A DNA stretch of 64,000 nucleotides from CAYGZC01 sp964354225 (GTDB lineage Bacteria; Bacteroidota; Ignavibacteria; UBA10030; SZUA-254). Position numbers and translations under genes: made by a program. Below, piece after piece: positions 6,127-13,963 of this stretch. Location: contig CAYGZC010000329.1 in the NCBI GenBank assembly GCA_964354225.1, positions 39,051 through 103,050 of the forward strand, read 5' to 3'. Each line of letters starts with the position of its first letter. Positions within the stretch are counted from its first letter, which is position 1. The notes under the pieces are model-generated. The model was not told where the DNA came from, did no database searches, and saw only the letters and a list, made by a program, of their open reading frames with translations.

Positions 6127-6424
6127 GAAATTTCGACAAGGAGACGTTCTAATTGTCTCTGTGGACTCCATGCCTAGTGGAGTTTCGCCAGTGGAAGGAA
6201 AAATAGTGGTTCGTGGAGAATTTACTGGTCACAGCCATCAATTTCACCCTTCTGCTAAAGCAGTTTTAATGAAAAAAGGTGAAGAAATCTTCATTAAAGT
6301 TGAAGAGCCTTCCGTTCTTTTTCATGAAGAACATAAGCCGATAGAACTTCCTGTTGGTTTATATCAAGCAACAACCCAACAAGAACTGAACCTTTCTAAC
6401 GAAATCCGATCAGTGCGTGATTAA
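6113..6424 (+). CDS. Phage-type 'RQGDVLI' conserved protein, 103 aa
   Basis: The protein opens MPKIKKFRQGDVLIVSVDSMP, has GEFTGHSHQFHP, then HEEHKPIELPVGLYQATTQQE. This order is familiar from a widespread phage family of unknown function with a conserved GHxH pair (possible metal site), usually encoded just before a DUF6745-like protein, as here. Start chosen at the ATG behind AAAGGAGGTGA-(T7); the SD and the T-run occur together here. Family assignment is from memory. Confidence 0.6.
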   Translation: MPKIKKFRQGDVLIVSVDSMPSGVSPVEGKIVVRGEFTGHSHQFHPSAKAVLMKKGEEIFIKVEEPSVLFHEEHKPIELPVGLYQATTQQELNLSNEIRSVRD

Positions 6425-6425
6425 A

Positions 6426-7361
6426 ATGAACACCTTCAACGAGGAACAAATCCAAGAAATGTATCGGATACGAGATAAAATCTTGGATAAGATCTTCGCC
6501 CTTAATTTTTTTGACGCCAAAAAAACAGACATCTTTATTGACGTTCTTTATAAGGTTGCGAATGTCGCCCCACCAATAAAAGTCTACTTGGATTCACCGA
6601 AAGAACTCCAAATGGCGGGAAATATGCTTTTAAAGTTTCCAGAAACAGATGATCCGACCGAGATTTTGAAAAAAATCCGTGCCAAAGAATTTCCGTATAC
6701 ACGAACCGAGAAACTTGAATATATTCCCTTCTGTTACAGAGGCACATGGTGGGATCTTGATTGGGTGTTATTTTATAAGTACTTTTCGGGAAAAGGTGTG
6801 GATGTTCCTCCGTTGTTTATGGAATATGCAGAAAAATTTCTGGAAGCACTTCCAGCTTTTTTAGTTACTTTCACACCAATCTGTCTAATTTCCCTACCAC
6901 CTATTTTGATATCACTTGATCCCCAAAAACGTCTACATTCTAATATAAAACCGGCTGTTACTTTTCGGGATGACTACCAACAATACTGGGTACATGGTAT
7001 AGCATTTACCGAGGATGAATTCAACAAGTTCATTCTCTTAGAACCGAAATGGGACGAAGTAATGACAATCTCCAACGTGGAAAAACGGACTACTATTCTT
7101 ACAGAACACAAAAATCTGTTCATCAATTCCGGTGCAAAGCTAATCGCACAGGATAAGGAATACAGCAAGATCAATAAACAGGAACTGGATCGCTATCTAT
7201 ATGAGGCGAAATATGAAAATATTTCATTTCATATTGTGCGTCTTCATGACCATTCGGTTGATAAAGAAAGCATCCATCTGGTTCCTCTTACCTGCAAAAC
7301 ACCGGAAGAAGCAGTGCTTTGGATGAACCACGGACATAAAGATTTTATCACCCAAACCTGA
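6426..7361 (+). CDS. DUF6745-like conserved phage protein
   Basis: The 311-residue protein contains YTRTEKLEYIPFCYRGTWWDLDW and ends with CKTPEEAVLWMN. Both are reminiscent of the uncharacterised DUF6745 family that travels with the RQGDVLI protein. It is aromatic and charged, with no catalytic motif visible. ATG at 6426 is preferred; a GTG at 6417 overlaps the upstream stop. The function is unknown. Confidence 0.5.
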   Translation: MNTFNEEQIQEMYRIRDKILDKIFALNFFDAKKTDIFIDVLYKVANVAPPIKVYLDSPKELQMAGNMLLKFPETDDPTEILKKIRAKEFPYTRTEKLEYIPFCYRGTWWDLDWVLFYKYFSGKGVDVPPLFMEYAEKFLEALPAFLVTFTPICLISLPPILISLDPQKRLHSNIKPAVTFRDDYQQYWVHGIAFTEDEFNKFILLEPKWDEVMTISNVEKRTTILTEHKNLFINSGAKLIAQDKEYSKINKQELDRYLYEAKYENISFHIVRLHDHSVDKESIHLVPLTCKTPEEAVLWMNHGHKDFITQT

Positions 7362-7380
7362 AATTTTTTCCCTATTTTTT

Positions 7381-7593
7381 ATGGAAACTATACCGTTTGT
7401 TTACTGTCGTCTGACATCCGAGCCAGATGAACATCTTAAATTATACGATTTATTCCATTTTGATGAAACATTACGCGGTAAATGGATCAGAATAGCTTCC
7501 ATGAGAAGTGAATTGTCACCAAATACGACTGGATATCTTAGCGAACATCACGATATATTGCGAGGAATAGAAGAATATGAAATGTTTGTCTAA
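7381..7593 (+). CDS. Hypothetical protein, 70 aa
   Basis: ATG follows T6. The product (METIPFVYCRLTSEPDEH...) is acidic and soluble with no recognised domain. It is followed by a 44-aa ORF lacking the T-run start. Confidence 0.5.
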   Translation: METIPFVYCRLTSEPDEHLKLYDLFHFDETLRGKWIRIASMRSELSPNTTGYLSEHHDILRGIEEYEMFV

Positions 7594-7600
7594 TATTATA

Positions 7601-7735
7601 ATGAACGAGGTAGCTGTGAAATTTTCATTTAAAGAATATAGTAGCCTTGAAAAATTACGTAGAAAATTACAAATTGTAAATAGAATTCTGGTGTTATTTC
7701 TTTCACCGATAGAACTTGTCTTTTATTCTAATTAA
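7601..7735 (+). CDS. Small hypothetical protein, 44 aa
   Basis: ATG lies 7 bases after the previous stop, without an SD. The N half is basic and the C half hydrophobic (ILVLFLSPIELVFY), possibly membrane-associated. The gene ends TAATATT-T5-ATG at the next gene, which supports a real boundary here. Confidence 0.4.
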   Translation: MNEVAVKFSFKEYSSLEKLRRKLQIVNRILVLFLSPIELVFYSN

Positions 7736-7744
7736 TATTTTTTT

Positions 7745-7948
7745 ATGACCGAAGGTTCATCGAGCAGTTCTGCTGGTTGTGGCTTGGGGTTTTGTAGCGT
7801 ATTGACGTTGATATTTGTAGTCTTCAAGTTGTTGGGGTATATTTCATGGAGTTGGTGGTTGGTGTTTCTCCCGATAATAATTTCGACCTGTATCGGTATA
7901 ATCATGATCATAATCTTTCTGGTTATACTGATAATCGGTTCGAATTAA
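7745..7948 (+). CDS. Small two-helix membrane protein
   Basis: After a Ser-rich start (TEGSSSSSAG) come two hydrophobic segments, with ISWSWW between them (VLTLIFVVFKLLGYISWSWW, then LPIIISTCIGIIMIIIFLVILIIG). Proteins with the SSSSSG-start and KLLGxISWSWWWV core are common small phage membrane proteins of unknown role. ATG follows T7. Confidence 0.6.
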   Translation: MTEGSSSSSAGCGLGFCSVLTLIFVVFKLLGYISWSWWLVFLPIIISTCIGIIMIIIFLVILIIGSN

Positions 7949-7959
7949 TTTTTTTATAG

Positions 7960-9417
7960 GTGAATCCTATGAGCTACTGGAATCAAGTAAGAAAAGAAAA
8001 CAATAAAACAGTAAGAACGGAAAATGACGCAATTTCCAACGCGTCAACATTAAATGCCGTCTTGGATTTGTTTTCCCAAATTGGTGCACTTCGTACCAGA
8101 GAAGATGATGAGGTAAGACGGAAGTTTATGGAAGCCTTCAACACCGATCCTCTTTTAACCACGAAATGTGCTTTTTATGCCCGTGATGTGCGGCAGGGAC
8201 TGGGAGAACGGAAAACCTTCCGTACTATTCTTGTATGGTTGGCTAAAAACCATCCATATGTATTACGCAAAAATTTAGGACATATACCAGAATACGGAAG
8301 GTGGGATGATCTTTTCGTTTTGCGAAATACTCCGTTGGAAAATGATATGGTATATGTTATCCGACATCAGTTGGGTGTAGATAATGGTTCCGAAACACCC
8401 AGTTTGCTGGGAAAGTGGATGCCTTCATGCAACACGAGTTCGAAGGCAAAACGGGAAATGGCCAAGTTCTTCATGAAACAGTTAAATATGCGGGAAAAAG
8501 GCTACCGTAAGTTGCTCAGCAATCTACGCAACAAGATTCGGATTGTGGAATCTATGATGTGTCGGCAGAAATGGGGAGAAATTCCCTACGATAAAATTCC
8601 GTCACGGGCCAGTATGATCTATCGGAAAGCCTTTGGTCGACATGATTCAACCCGTTATACCGAATATCTTGAGGCGGTGAAAAAGGGTGAGAAGAAAATC
8701 AACGTCAAAAATCTCTATCCTTATGAACTTTTGCAACGAGCATCGGTATCCGATGAAACCGTGGAAGTCATGTGGAAAAATCTACCCGATTATACGGGAA
8801 AAGGAGAATCGGCAATTGTAGTAGCCGATGTATCTGGTTCTATGACTTCTGGCTACAGAACTTCGGTAGTACCTTTAATGGTTTCTGTTTCGCTCGCTAT
8901 CTATTTTGCGGAACGGAATAAGGGGATTTTCCAGAATAAATTTATTACCTTCACCAATACACCGAAACTCTTTGAAATACAGGGAAAATCGCTTTCCGAT
9001 AAATATCTATCCGTAATAGGGGATAGACCGGCGGAAAATACCAATCTCTTTGCTGTTTTCAAGTTATTGGTGGATACAGCGGTGAAATATAAAGCCAATG
9101 TGGAGGATATGCCCCAGAAAATCTACATCATTTCCGACATGGAATTTGATTCGGCTATGGGTGGAACCAATACCAACTTCGAAGAAATTGATCGTCTTTA
9201 CCAAACCACCAAATATGCTCGACCTCAACTGGTTTTCTGGAATGTGTGCAGTCGACATGATCAACAGCCTGTAACTGTTGACGATAAAGGCACGTTTTTA
9301 GTGTCCGGTCTCACGCCGAAGATCTTTGAAGCTGTTATGAAATCACAGTCTGTCGGACCGATGGAACTCATGTTAGACATCCTCAATGCGGAACGGTACG
9401 CGAAAATTACCGTGTAA
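7960..9417 (+). CDS. TROVE/DUF2828-like protein with von Willebrand A domain
   Basis: The first ~270 residues are an all-helical repeat region with AVLDLFSQIGALRTRE, FYARDVRQGLGERKTFRT and IPEYGRWDDLF. These are hallmarks of the TROVE (Ro60) / DUF2828 group. Residues ~285-470 are a VWA domain with an intact metal site, DVSGSMTS (~289), and a later SDMEFD. Ro60 proteins bind Y RNAs and misfolded RNAs in a ring, so an RNA-quality or RNA-binding role is an inference. Start is GTG at 7960 or ATG at 7969; the usual T7 run precedes but is followed by ATA rather than ATG. Confidence 0.7.
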   Translation: MNPMSYWNQVRKENNKTVRTENDAISNASTLNAVLDLFSQIGALRTREDDEVRRKFMEAFNTDPLLTTKCAFYARDVRQGLGERKTFRTILVWLAKNHPYVLRKNLGHIPEYGRWDDLFVLRNTPLENDMVYVIRHQLGVDNGSETPSLLGKWMPSCNTSSKAKREMAKFFMKQLNMREKGYRKLLSNLRNKIRIVESMMCRQKWGEIPYDKIPSRASMIYRKAFGRHDSTRYTEYLEAVKKGEKKINVKNLYPYELLQRASVSDETVEVMWKNLPDYTGKGESAIVVADVSGSMTSGYRTSVVPLMVSVSLAIYFAERNKGIFQNKFITFTNTPKLFEIQGKSLSDKYLSVIGDRPAENTNLFAVFKLLVDTAVKYKANVEDMPQKIYIISDMEFDSAMGGTNTNFEEIDRLYQTTKYARPQLVFWNVCSRHDQQPVTVDDKGTFLVSGLTPKIFEAVMKSQSVGPMELMLDILNAERYAKITV

Positions 9418-9467
9418 TCTTTTTTTCATGAAATAACTATTGTCGTGAAATCGCCAATTTTTTATAA

Positions 9468-9674
9468 ATGAGACTATTACCGATAGAAATTTACTACAGA
9501 CGCGATGACCACTGGCTCTTTGATGAAGAAGCACATATAGTAAAAGAATCTTGTAGACAAATAACCGTGTTGATTCTTCGTATTTCGGGTAAATTTAAAG
9601 ATGGAAAAGGAGAAGACACGAATATGTCCCACATATTTTATTCTTCTTCTATGATTCCCATATATTTTTCATAA
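9468..9674 (+). CDS. Hypothetical protein, 68 aa
   Basis: The start context is T6-ATAA-ATG, a variant of the local T-run rule. The product opens MRLLPIEIYYRRDDHW and ends with a hydrophobic IPIYFS. No domain is recognised. Confidence 0.45.
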   Translation: MRLLPIEIYYRRDDHWLFDEEAHIVKESCRQITVLILRISGKFKDGKGEDTNMSHIFYSSSMIPIYFS

Positions 9675-9681
9675 TTTTTTT

Positions 9682-9969
9682 ATGGAATTAGTTATCAACA
9701 AAGATTCACCGAATCTTCAACGTTTATTCTGGATACTTTCCAATCCTATACGATTAAAAATTTTTATTGAAACCCAAAATAATTCCATTTCAATAACACA
9801 ATTGGCTAAAAAACTGCAGGTTTCGCAACCATATATAACCCAAAACGTTATAACAATGGAAGAATACGGTTTAGTTAATGTAAAACGGGGAAACGGACAT
9901 GCTACCAAGGTCGTTTGCGCTAGCTACAGCAAAATTATATTCAACGCTTCATCTAACCCTACCAACTAA
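9682..9969 (+). CDS. ArsR-like winged-helix DNA-binding protein
   Basis: The 95-residue protein has a typical N-terminal ArsR/MarR-like layout. SNPIRLKIFIETQ (helix 1) is followed by SITQLAKKLQVSQPYITQNVITMEEYGLV (helix-turn-helix with recognition helix) and a short wing VKRGNGHATK. It is probably a transcriptional regulator of neighbouring genes. ATG follows T7. The 3' end overlaps the next gene by 71 bases. Confidence 0.65.
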   Translation: MELVINKDSPNLQRLFWILSNPIRLKIFIETQNNSISITQLAKKLQVSQPYITQNVITMEEYGLVNVKRGNGHATKVVCASYSKIIFNASSNPTN

Positions 9970-10540
9970 GCCACAACCTCAATTACGGATTTACTCCTCT
10001 CATCCAGCTACAATATATGCTCTTGAAACCTATACTCACGGCATAGATCAGGATTATTTACGAAATTTCTACGATACCTGCGGCACTTCCGACTCATGGG
10101 ATGAGGTCTACGGAAAACCGTACGGGAAACTCTACATGCTTTCTTTCGATCACCGCGCTCGCGGTATCGTAGCTATGATGCTTTTGGAAGGGAAAACGGA
10201 TTTTCTGAAAGCCGTAGATGATTTTAAACTTCTCTACGGTATCTATCGGTTAGTTCCGTACCTTTTGCCCTCCAATATATTATATATTCATCCAGAAACT
10301 TTTCCCTTCAACTTTGGTTTAATTTCCAATATAACCAGAACACCGATACATCCTATTACCTACCAACGCTGTCTAAAAAACTATCTATCTATAGCTATCG
10401 ATAACAGTAAAATTGTTTTGAGTAAAAAGGATCATCGATTTAGTAAATATCTCAACAGTTTGGATGATATTAAGAAAGAGGATAGCTGTACCTTTATCGT
10501 GCGGAGAATAAAAAAGAAACGCCGTTTTTTCGGCACGTAA
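9899..10540 (+). CDS. Hypothetical protein, 213 aa
   Basis: Translated in another frame from within the end of the winged-helix gene; the exact start is uncertain (ATG 9899 is the earliest). It contains HGIDQDYLRNFYDTCG and MLSFDHRARGIVAMMLLEGK, with a basic C terminus (RRIKKKRRFFG). I recognise no family. The frame overlap suggests translational coupling with the regulator. Confidence 0.45.
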   Translation: MLPRSFALATAKLYSTLHLTLPTKPQPQLRIYSSHPATIYALETYTHGIDQDYLRNFYDTCGTSDSWDEVYGKPYGKLYMLSFDHRARGIVAMMLLEGKTDFLKAVDDFKLLYGIYRLVPYLLPSNILYIHPETFPFNFGLISNITRTPIHPITYQRCLKNYLSIAIDNSKIVLSKKDHRFSKYLNSLDDIKKEDSCTFIVRRIKKKRRFFGT

Positions 10541-10545
10541 TTTTT

Positions 10546-10734
10546 ATGAAAACAATTGGAATATTAAAAAATCAATACATTCCCTGCAATTTAGTAGATT
10601 GTAAAGGGTGTGCAAATTCGAATAACTATTGTAAACATGATAAAATCTGTGAATTTTTAAACTCTTCTGTTCGTCTTACAAAAAATATTATGGAGGAGAT
10701 CGGAAATTATGTGGCCTATTTTTCCCGCAAATGA
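10546..10734 (+). CDS. Cys-rich small protein, paralog 1 of 3
   Basis: The 62-residue product has IPCNLVDCKGCANSNNYCKH, a probable metal-binding Cys cluster, and then a helix (SVRLTKNIMEEIGNYVAYF). The same plan (I-x-C-x-L-x-x-C, later Cys, C-terminal helix) recurs in the ORFs at 10709 and 10880, so these are tandem paralogs. Its end carries GGAGGAGAT, the SD of the next paralog. Confidence 0.5.
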   Translation: MKTIGILKNQYIPCNLVDCKGCANSNNYCKHDKICEFLNSSVRLTKNIMEEIGNYVAYFSRK

Positions 10735-10873
10735 TGGATATATTGCCTGTTCTCTTATTAATTGTCTTTGTGATTTTTCTTCTAAAGATCTTATATGTGA
10801 TTTTGTTAATGATAAACTTGAGAAGACGTTGACTTTATTTACGGAGGAAGTAACATCGGTTCTCTGTAATTAA
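10709..10873 (+). CDS. Cys-rich small protein, paralog 2 of 3
   Basis: ATG sits 8 bases after GGAGGAGAT within the end of paralog 1. The product has IACSLINCLCDFSSKDLICDF followed by a helix (LEKTLTLFTEEVTSV), matching the paralog pattern. A competing ORF in another frame (10731-10832) would encode a 33-aa membrane peptide. The paralog similarity makes this frame the likelier one. Confidence 0.5.
   Translation: MWPIFPANDGYIACSLINCLCDFSSKDLICDFVNDKLEKTLTLFTEEVTSVLCN
10731..10832 (+). CDS. Possible membrane micro-peptide, 33 aa
   Basis: Nested in another frame inside paralog 2, starting ATGATG over the stop of paralog 1. The product is a single hydrophobic helix (ILPVLLLIVFVIFLLKILYVI) ending in three arginines, a positive-inside pattern. 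It may be a coincidental frame, but the composition is convincingly membrane-like. Confidence 0.25.
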   Translation: MMDILPVLLLIVFVIFLLKILYVILLMINLRRR

Positions 10874-10879
10874 TTTTTT

Positions 10880-11098
10880 ATGAAGATCTTAAATCCGATG
10901 GATAGCAAAAGCAAAATTGTTCCCTGTAGTCTAATGCAGTGCTGCATAATAGGAGGATCGTTTCCGCCTTTTGAAACAAGTATACCATGCGGCTGTTATT
11001 TTCATACAATAAAGCGTTCTATATCTCTTACTGTTACAACAGGTGTTGTTAAAAGGATGGAGGAGGAGAATATTTTTTATGCACCTTCTCAACATTAA
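10880..11098 (+). CDS. Cys-rich small protein, paralog 3 of 3
   Basis: ATG follows T6. It contains IVPCSLMQCC and later CGCYFH, then a C-terminal helix (LTVTTGVVKRMEEEN). This is the same order as the two ORFs upstream. The 3' end holds GGATGGAGGAGGAGAA, an SD for the overlapping ORF at 11079. Confidence 0.5.
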   Translation: MKILNPMDSKSKIVPCSLMQCCIIGGSFPPFETSIPCGCYFHTIKRSISLTVTTGVVKRMEEENIFYAPSQH

Positions 11099-11228
11099 TT
11101 GTGCTGTATCAGACTTAAATATTATTCTTAACAGAATAATATGGTTTGATCCACCTGACTACTTTCTTTGGTTAGCACATGAGTCTATCACCCATTCAAT
11201 CTATATGTTCTGTATGCGTGAAGACTGA
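11079..11228 (+). CDS. Small hypothetical protein, 49 aa
   Basis: ATG follows AGGAGGAGAATAT-T6, combining a strong SD with the T-run. The product is aromatic (IIWFDPPDYFLWLAHES) with no recognised domain. It overlaps paralog 3 by 20 bases. Confidence 0.45.
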   Translation: MHLLNINCAVSDLNIILNRIIWFDPPDYFLWLAHESITHSIYMFCMRED

Positions 11229-11234
11229 TTTTTT

Positions 11235-12224
11235 ATGAATCTCGAAGACATAAAAAGATTCGCGCTCTATCAAAAAGAGCATTGGCTGGAGCAAACCGGT
11301 GTTATTGCTCAGTATAACTATGCAGACAAGGTATTAGTACTTTCAAATGGTTCCGAATTTACAGTTTCGCCACAAGCCGAACACCAACTGTTTACCAACC
11401 GTATTAAGATCTTGGGAACAGTCAATAACTTTACCAACGATCCCGAATTTATCCAGAAGGCAGTCGACCGGAAGATAGAACGGGAAACCAAAACCAACAC
11501 TTTCGTTATCTTCGATGAAAGGAATAAGAACATCAAAGGAATAGTCAGTGATCAATACCGCCGCATTTTCAATGCAAATGTGATCGATCGGATACCGGAC
11601 AACTATCTCCAGCAATTCGATAAGCAACACAGTTTTATTAATGATGTAAAGATGAGTATCAAGCTCACCAATTCCGACAGCATTAATAAACAGGAAATTA
11701 AAGCTGCTGGATACAAGGTCGGTGATATGGTTGCTCTCGGAATGGGAGTCGGAAATAGCGAAATTGGGGAAGGTTCCCTTTGGGTAGAACAAGTTGCCTT
11801 ACGCTTGGTCTGTACCAATCTCATGATCCGTCCCGCCGGTGCTATTAATGTAGAACGGATGATCCATAAGGGATTTGGTATTATGGATCGGTTTAACTAC
11901 GCTATGCACGAGGTAGCACAACGAAGTGAGATTATGCCCGTAATTAATCGAGCCATCAATCGACCCGCTATTTATGATGTAGCTAATGAAAATCAAATTC
12001 CTAATGTGCTGCGCCGGGTACGGATCGGCAAAGAACACGATGAAGGCATTATTAACGCCTACGGTATTGAACCTCTCGGACGAACCGAAGAAGGTATTAA
12101 CGGTTGGGGAGTCTACAGTGCAGTTACCCGCTACAACAGTAATGTCTATCCGAATACCGAAAATTATAGCGCCTTGGAATCGATGTCCATTCTCAGTGCC
12201 GCGTATCCCCTGCTCACCATGTGA
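11235..12224 (+). CDS. DUF932-like phage/plasmid protein
   Basis: The 329-residue protein contains SDQYRRIFNANVIDRIPD in its N half, GMGVGNSEIGEGSLWVEQVALRLVCTNLM centrally, and a C-terminal YSAVTRYNS. The 'xSDxYRxI ... N SE-xG ... R-xxCxN' order matches the DUF932/TIGR03299 family common in phages and plasmids, whose function is unknown. GC content is higher than in the small flanking genes. ATG follows T6. Confidence 0.6.
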   Translation: MNLEDIKRFALYQKEHWLEQTGVIAQYNYADKVLVLSNGSEFTVSPQAEHQLFTNRIKILGTVNNFTNDPEFIQKAVDRKIERETKTNTFVIFDERNKNIKGIVSDQYRRIFNANVIDRIPDNYLQQFDKQHSFINDVKMSIKLTNSDSINKQEIKAAGYKVGDMVALGMGVGNSEIGEGSLWVEQVALRLVCTNLMIRPAGAINVERMIHKGFGIMDRFNYAMHEVAQRSEIMPVINRAINRPAIYDVANENQIPNVLRRVRIGKEHDEGIINAYGIEPLGRTEEGINGWGVYSAVTRYNSNVYPNTENYSALESMSILSAAYPLLTM

Positions 12225-12233
12225 GCTTTTTTT

Positions 12234-12377
12234 ATGAAAAATAATGTAGAAAACAAATTTAGAGAAGTAGTACATGAATGGGAAATGTCTATCCATTGTC
12301 CCGCGAAAATTATTTTAGATTGGCTTAATACTATTATGTTAGAAATATCTTCGTCAACGTCGTGTAATCAATCATGA
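12234..12377 (+). CDS. Small hypothetical protein, 47 aa
   Basis: ATG follows T7 after the DUF932-like gene. The product is helical (MKNNVENKFREVVHEWEM...) and ends with a Ser/Thr-rich tail. The stop overlaps the next ATG (ATGA). Confidence 0.4.
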   Translation: MKNNVENKFREVVHEWEMSIHCPAKIILDWLNTIMLEISSSTSCNQS

Positions 12378-12520
12378 ACCCTATTAATTTGTGTATATAT
12401 GATATAGATATATATAACGGAAGATTATATCATTTTTATTACTGTGAATTTAAATCTATTATGAGAATAATAACATTGGAAATGTATTCTTATGAAAATA
12501 TGCAAGAAATGCAACGATGA
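12374..12520 (+). CDS. Small hypothetical protein, 48 aa
   Basis: Overlaps the previous stop (ATGA) and the next gene's first 29 bases. Tyr/Ile-rich (LCIYDIDIYNGRLYHFYYC). Its AT-rich composition makes a chance frame possible, so support is moderate at best. Confidence 0.35.
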   Translation: MNPINLCIYDIDIYNGRLYHFYYCEFKSIMRIITLEMYSYENMQEMQR

Positions 12521-12833
12521 ATGCAAGAAATGTACCGTTGAATGCTACTTCGATCAACGGGATAAAAATATAGCCAGTGCGTTATACATAGATCTTACGG
12601 AAAATGGTATGGTTAGTACAGCCAATGAGATAGATGAAGCCGTGAAGACTATAGAACAGTTGGTGACGTGCGGGGCTTTAGAAGCCGTTAATAGACATGA
12701 ACTAAGATATGCCGATCACCGTATCCGTGAGATATATTCGGTACGGAAATTATCGCACCCGATCTGGAATCGGATATGGTTTGATACAGTACAGGCGGTT
12801 GGATTTGCTCCCAAGAACACAGCGAATGATTGA
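12492..12833 (+). CDS. Cys-cluster protein, 113 aa
   Basis: The N terminus is a tight Cys cluster, CKKCNDECKKCTVEC (residues ~4-18), suitable for zinc or an Fe-S cluster. A helical region follows (LTENGMVSTANEIDEAVKTIEQLV). No family is recognised. The stop overlaps the ATG of the P-loop gene at 12826, so the two are probably coupled. Confidence 0.5.
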   Translation: MKICKKCNDECKKCTVECYFDQRDKNIASALYIDLTENGMVSTANEIDEAVKTIEQLVTCGALEAVNRHELRYADHRIREIYSVRKLSHPIWNRIWFDTVQAVGFAPKNTAND

Positions 12834-13551
12834 TCTTAACTGCTATACCAGACAACAGATTAAAGCAGCTACAGGCGAGGATGTTAATTCGGAAATTGTG
12901 GTGGTTGGTAACACCATCGAACGCCACGCATTAGAACAGTATATCCTTAAACGAGAACCGGTAGCCGTTATTGGACCACCGATGAGCGGAAAACTATCGG
13001 CGGTTGCGCAAATTTGCGAAAAACATAATATCGGAATAGATTTTCATTATGGAGAACTAGGTGATTATGATGCAGACAACATTCATGTTGTGCGAAATCC
13101 AAAGAGTTATAGAAACTTGGCAGTTTCAGGTCTCGTTGTCCTATCAACCGTGGACAAGGACATACCAACAACCTTTCGGGTGGTGCGACTCACTTGTGCA
13201 GGTGGAGAACTACAGCGAATATTCTGTGACAAAAAGGGACAATCATTGGTATCTCGCGGTTCAATCAGACCATATGTTCCAGTCGAAATTGCTCTTATAT
13301 CACAGCACCTCGGAGGAAAGAGTATTGCTGAAACACTACCGAGCAATACCCACCGATGGATAGCTCGGAACTTCTATGAGTTTCCGAATATCCTCAAGGT
13401 CTGTATGATGGCATTAAATATAAAAGATAGGTTAATATATTGGGGATTGCTAAGGTTGGTTAAAGCATCACGCTTCAATTTAAAATATCCCATATGGGTG
13501 AAAACAAATGATCGTAACAATGGAAGAAATGATGAACGACCTTCATATTGA
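12826..13551 (+). CDS. Small P-loop ATPase-like protein (degenerate Walker A)
   Basis: The start is taken at the ATG overlapping the upstream stop; the open frame extends further upstream to 12709. The 241-residue product has AVIGPPMSGKLSAVAQI (about residues 45-61), a Walker A with Leu in place of the usual Ser/Thr after Lys. It also has LVVLSTVDKDIPTTFRVVRLTC, resembling sensor-region strands of AAA+ clamp-loader subunits, and a C-terminal helical part. It may be a clamp-loader large-subunit analogue partnering the RFC-like gene at 23695. This is an inference from size and fold alone. Confidence 0.4.
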   Translation: MIDLNCYTRQQIKAATGEDVNSEIVVVGNTIERHALEQYILKREPVAVIGPPMSGKLSAVAQICEKHNIGIDFHYGELGDYDADNIHVVRNPKSYRNLAVSGLVVLSTVDKDIPTTFRVVRLTCAGGELQRIFCDKKGQSLVSRGSIRPYVPVEIALISQHLGGKSIAETLPSNTHRWIARNFYEFPNILKVCMMALNIKDRLIYWGLLRLVKASRFNLKYPIWVKTNDRNNGRNDERPSY

Positions 13552-13897
13552 GGGTCGAAAAGCTACCGGTGAAGCTATTTATATTGTGACACCATCGGAC
13601 CTATTACGTGGATTAACTAAGTTAATCAACGAACAAGCTGCAAAGGGCTTCGAGTTTCGGGGAATCATTCACGCTCCGATATTCGAGTCGGGTATATTAC
13701 TCAACTTTAAACCGAGTCGCAAACAATTCCACTACAAAATTGTAGACTCCTATAGTATCGCCCACTGCGATACCACCAAACAAACGTTAGAAGAAATCGA
13801 AAAGATAGGTGACATACATGCAACCATTGTTCTTTGGGGAATATTTCCTGCCCCTCTCTACGTCGTGGCCGATGAAATCAAATCCAAATCTGGATGA
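13508..13897 (+). CDS. Hypothetical protein, 129 aa
   Basis: Overlaps the end of the ATPase-like gene by 44 bases; GGTG lies just upstream of the ATG. It is mixed alpha/beta (AIYIVTPSDLLRGLTKLINEQ..., IHATIVLWGIFPAPLYVV). I recognise no family. It is followed by a T8 run and a small hairpin element before the methyltransferase gene. Confidence 0.5.
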   Translation: MIVTMEEMMNDLHIEGRKATGEAIYIVTPSDLLRGLTKLINEQAAKGFEFRGIIHAPIFESGILLNFKPSRKQFHYKIVDSYSIAHCDTTKQTLEEIEKIGDIHATIVLWGIFPAPLYVVADEIKSKSG

Positions 13898-13906
13898 TTT
13901 TTTTTT

Positions 13907-13951
13907 CACTACATACGAGTCTTTTCGTACGATTTATCGCAGTTTGTAGTG
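13907..13951 (+). ncRNA. Small three-way-junction RNA candidate, 45 nt
   Basis: A perfect 7-bp closing stem CACTACA/TGTAGTG encloses two internal hairpins, TACGA-GTCTTT-TCGTA and CGA-TTTA-TCG. It is flanked by T8 upstream and T7-ATG downstream. It could be a terminator or regulatory structure, or a minimal tRNA-like element related in architecture to the four at 5.0-5.5 kb, though it lacks their ACAGCAAACAA motif. Confidence 0.35.
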
Positions 13952-13963
13952 GTAACTTTTTTT

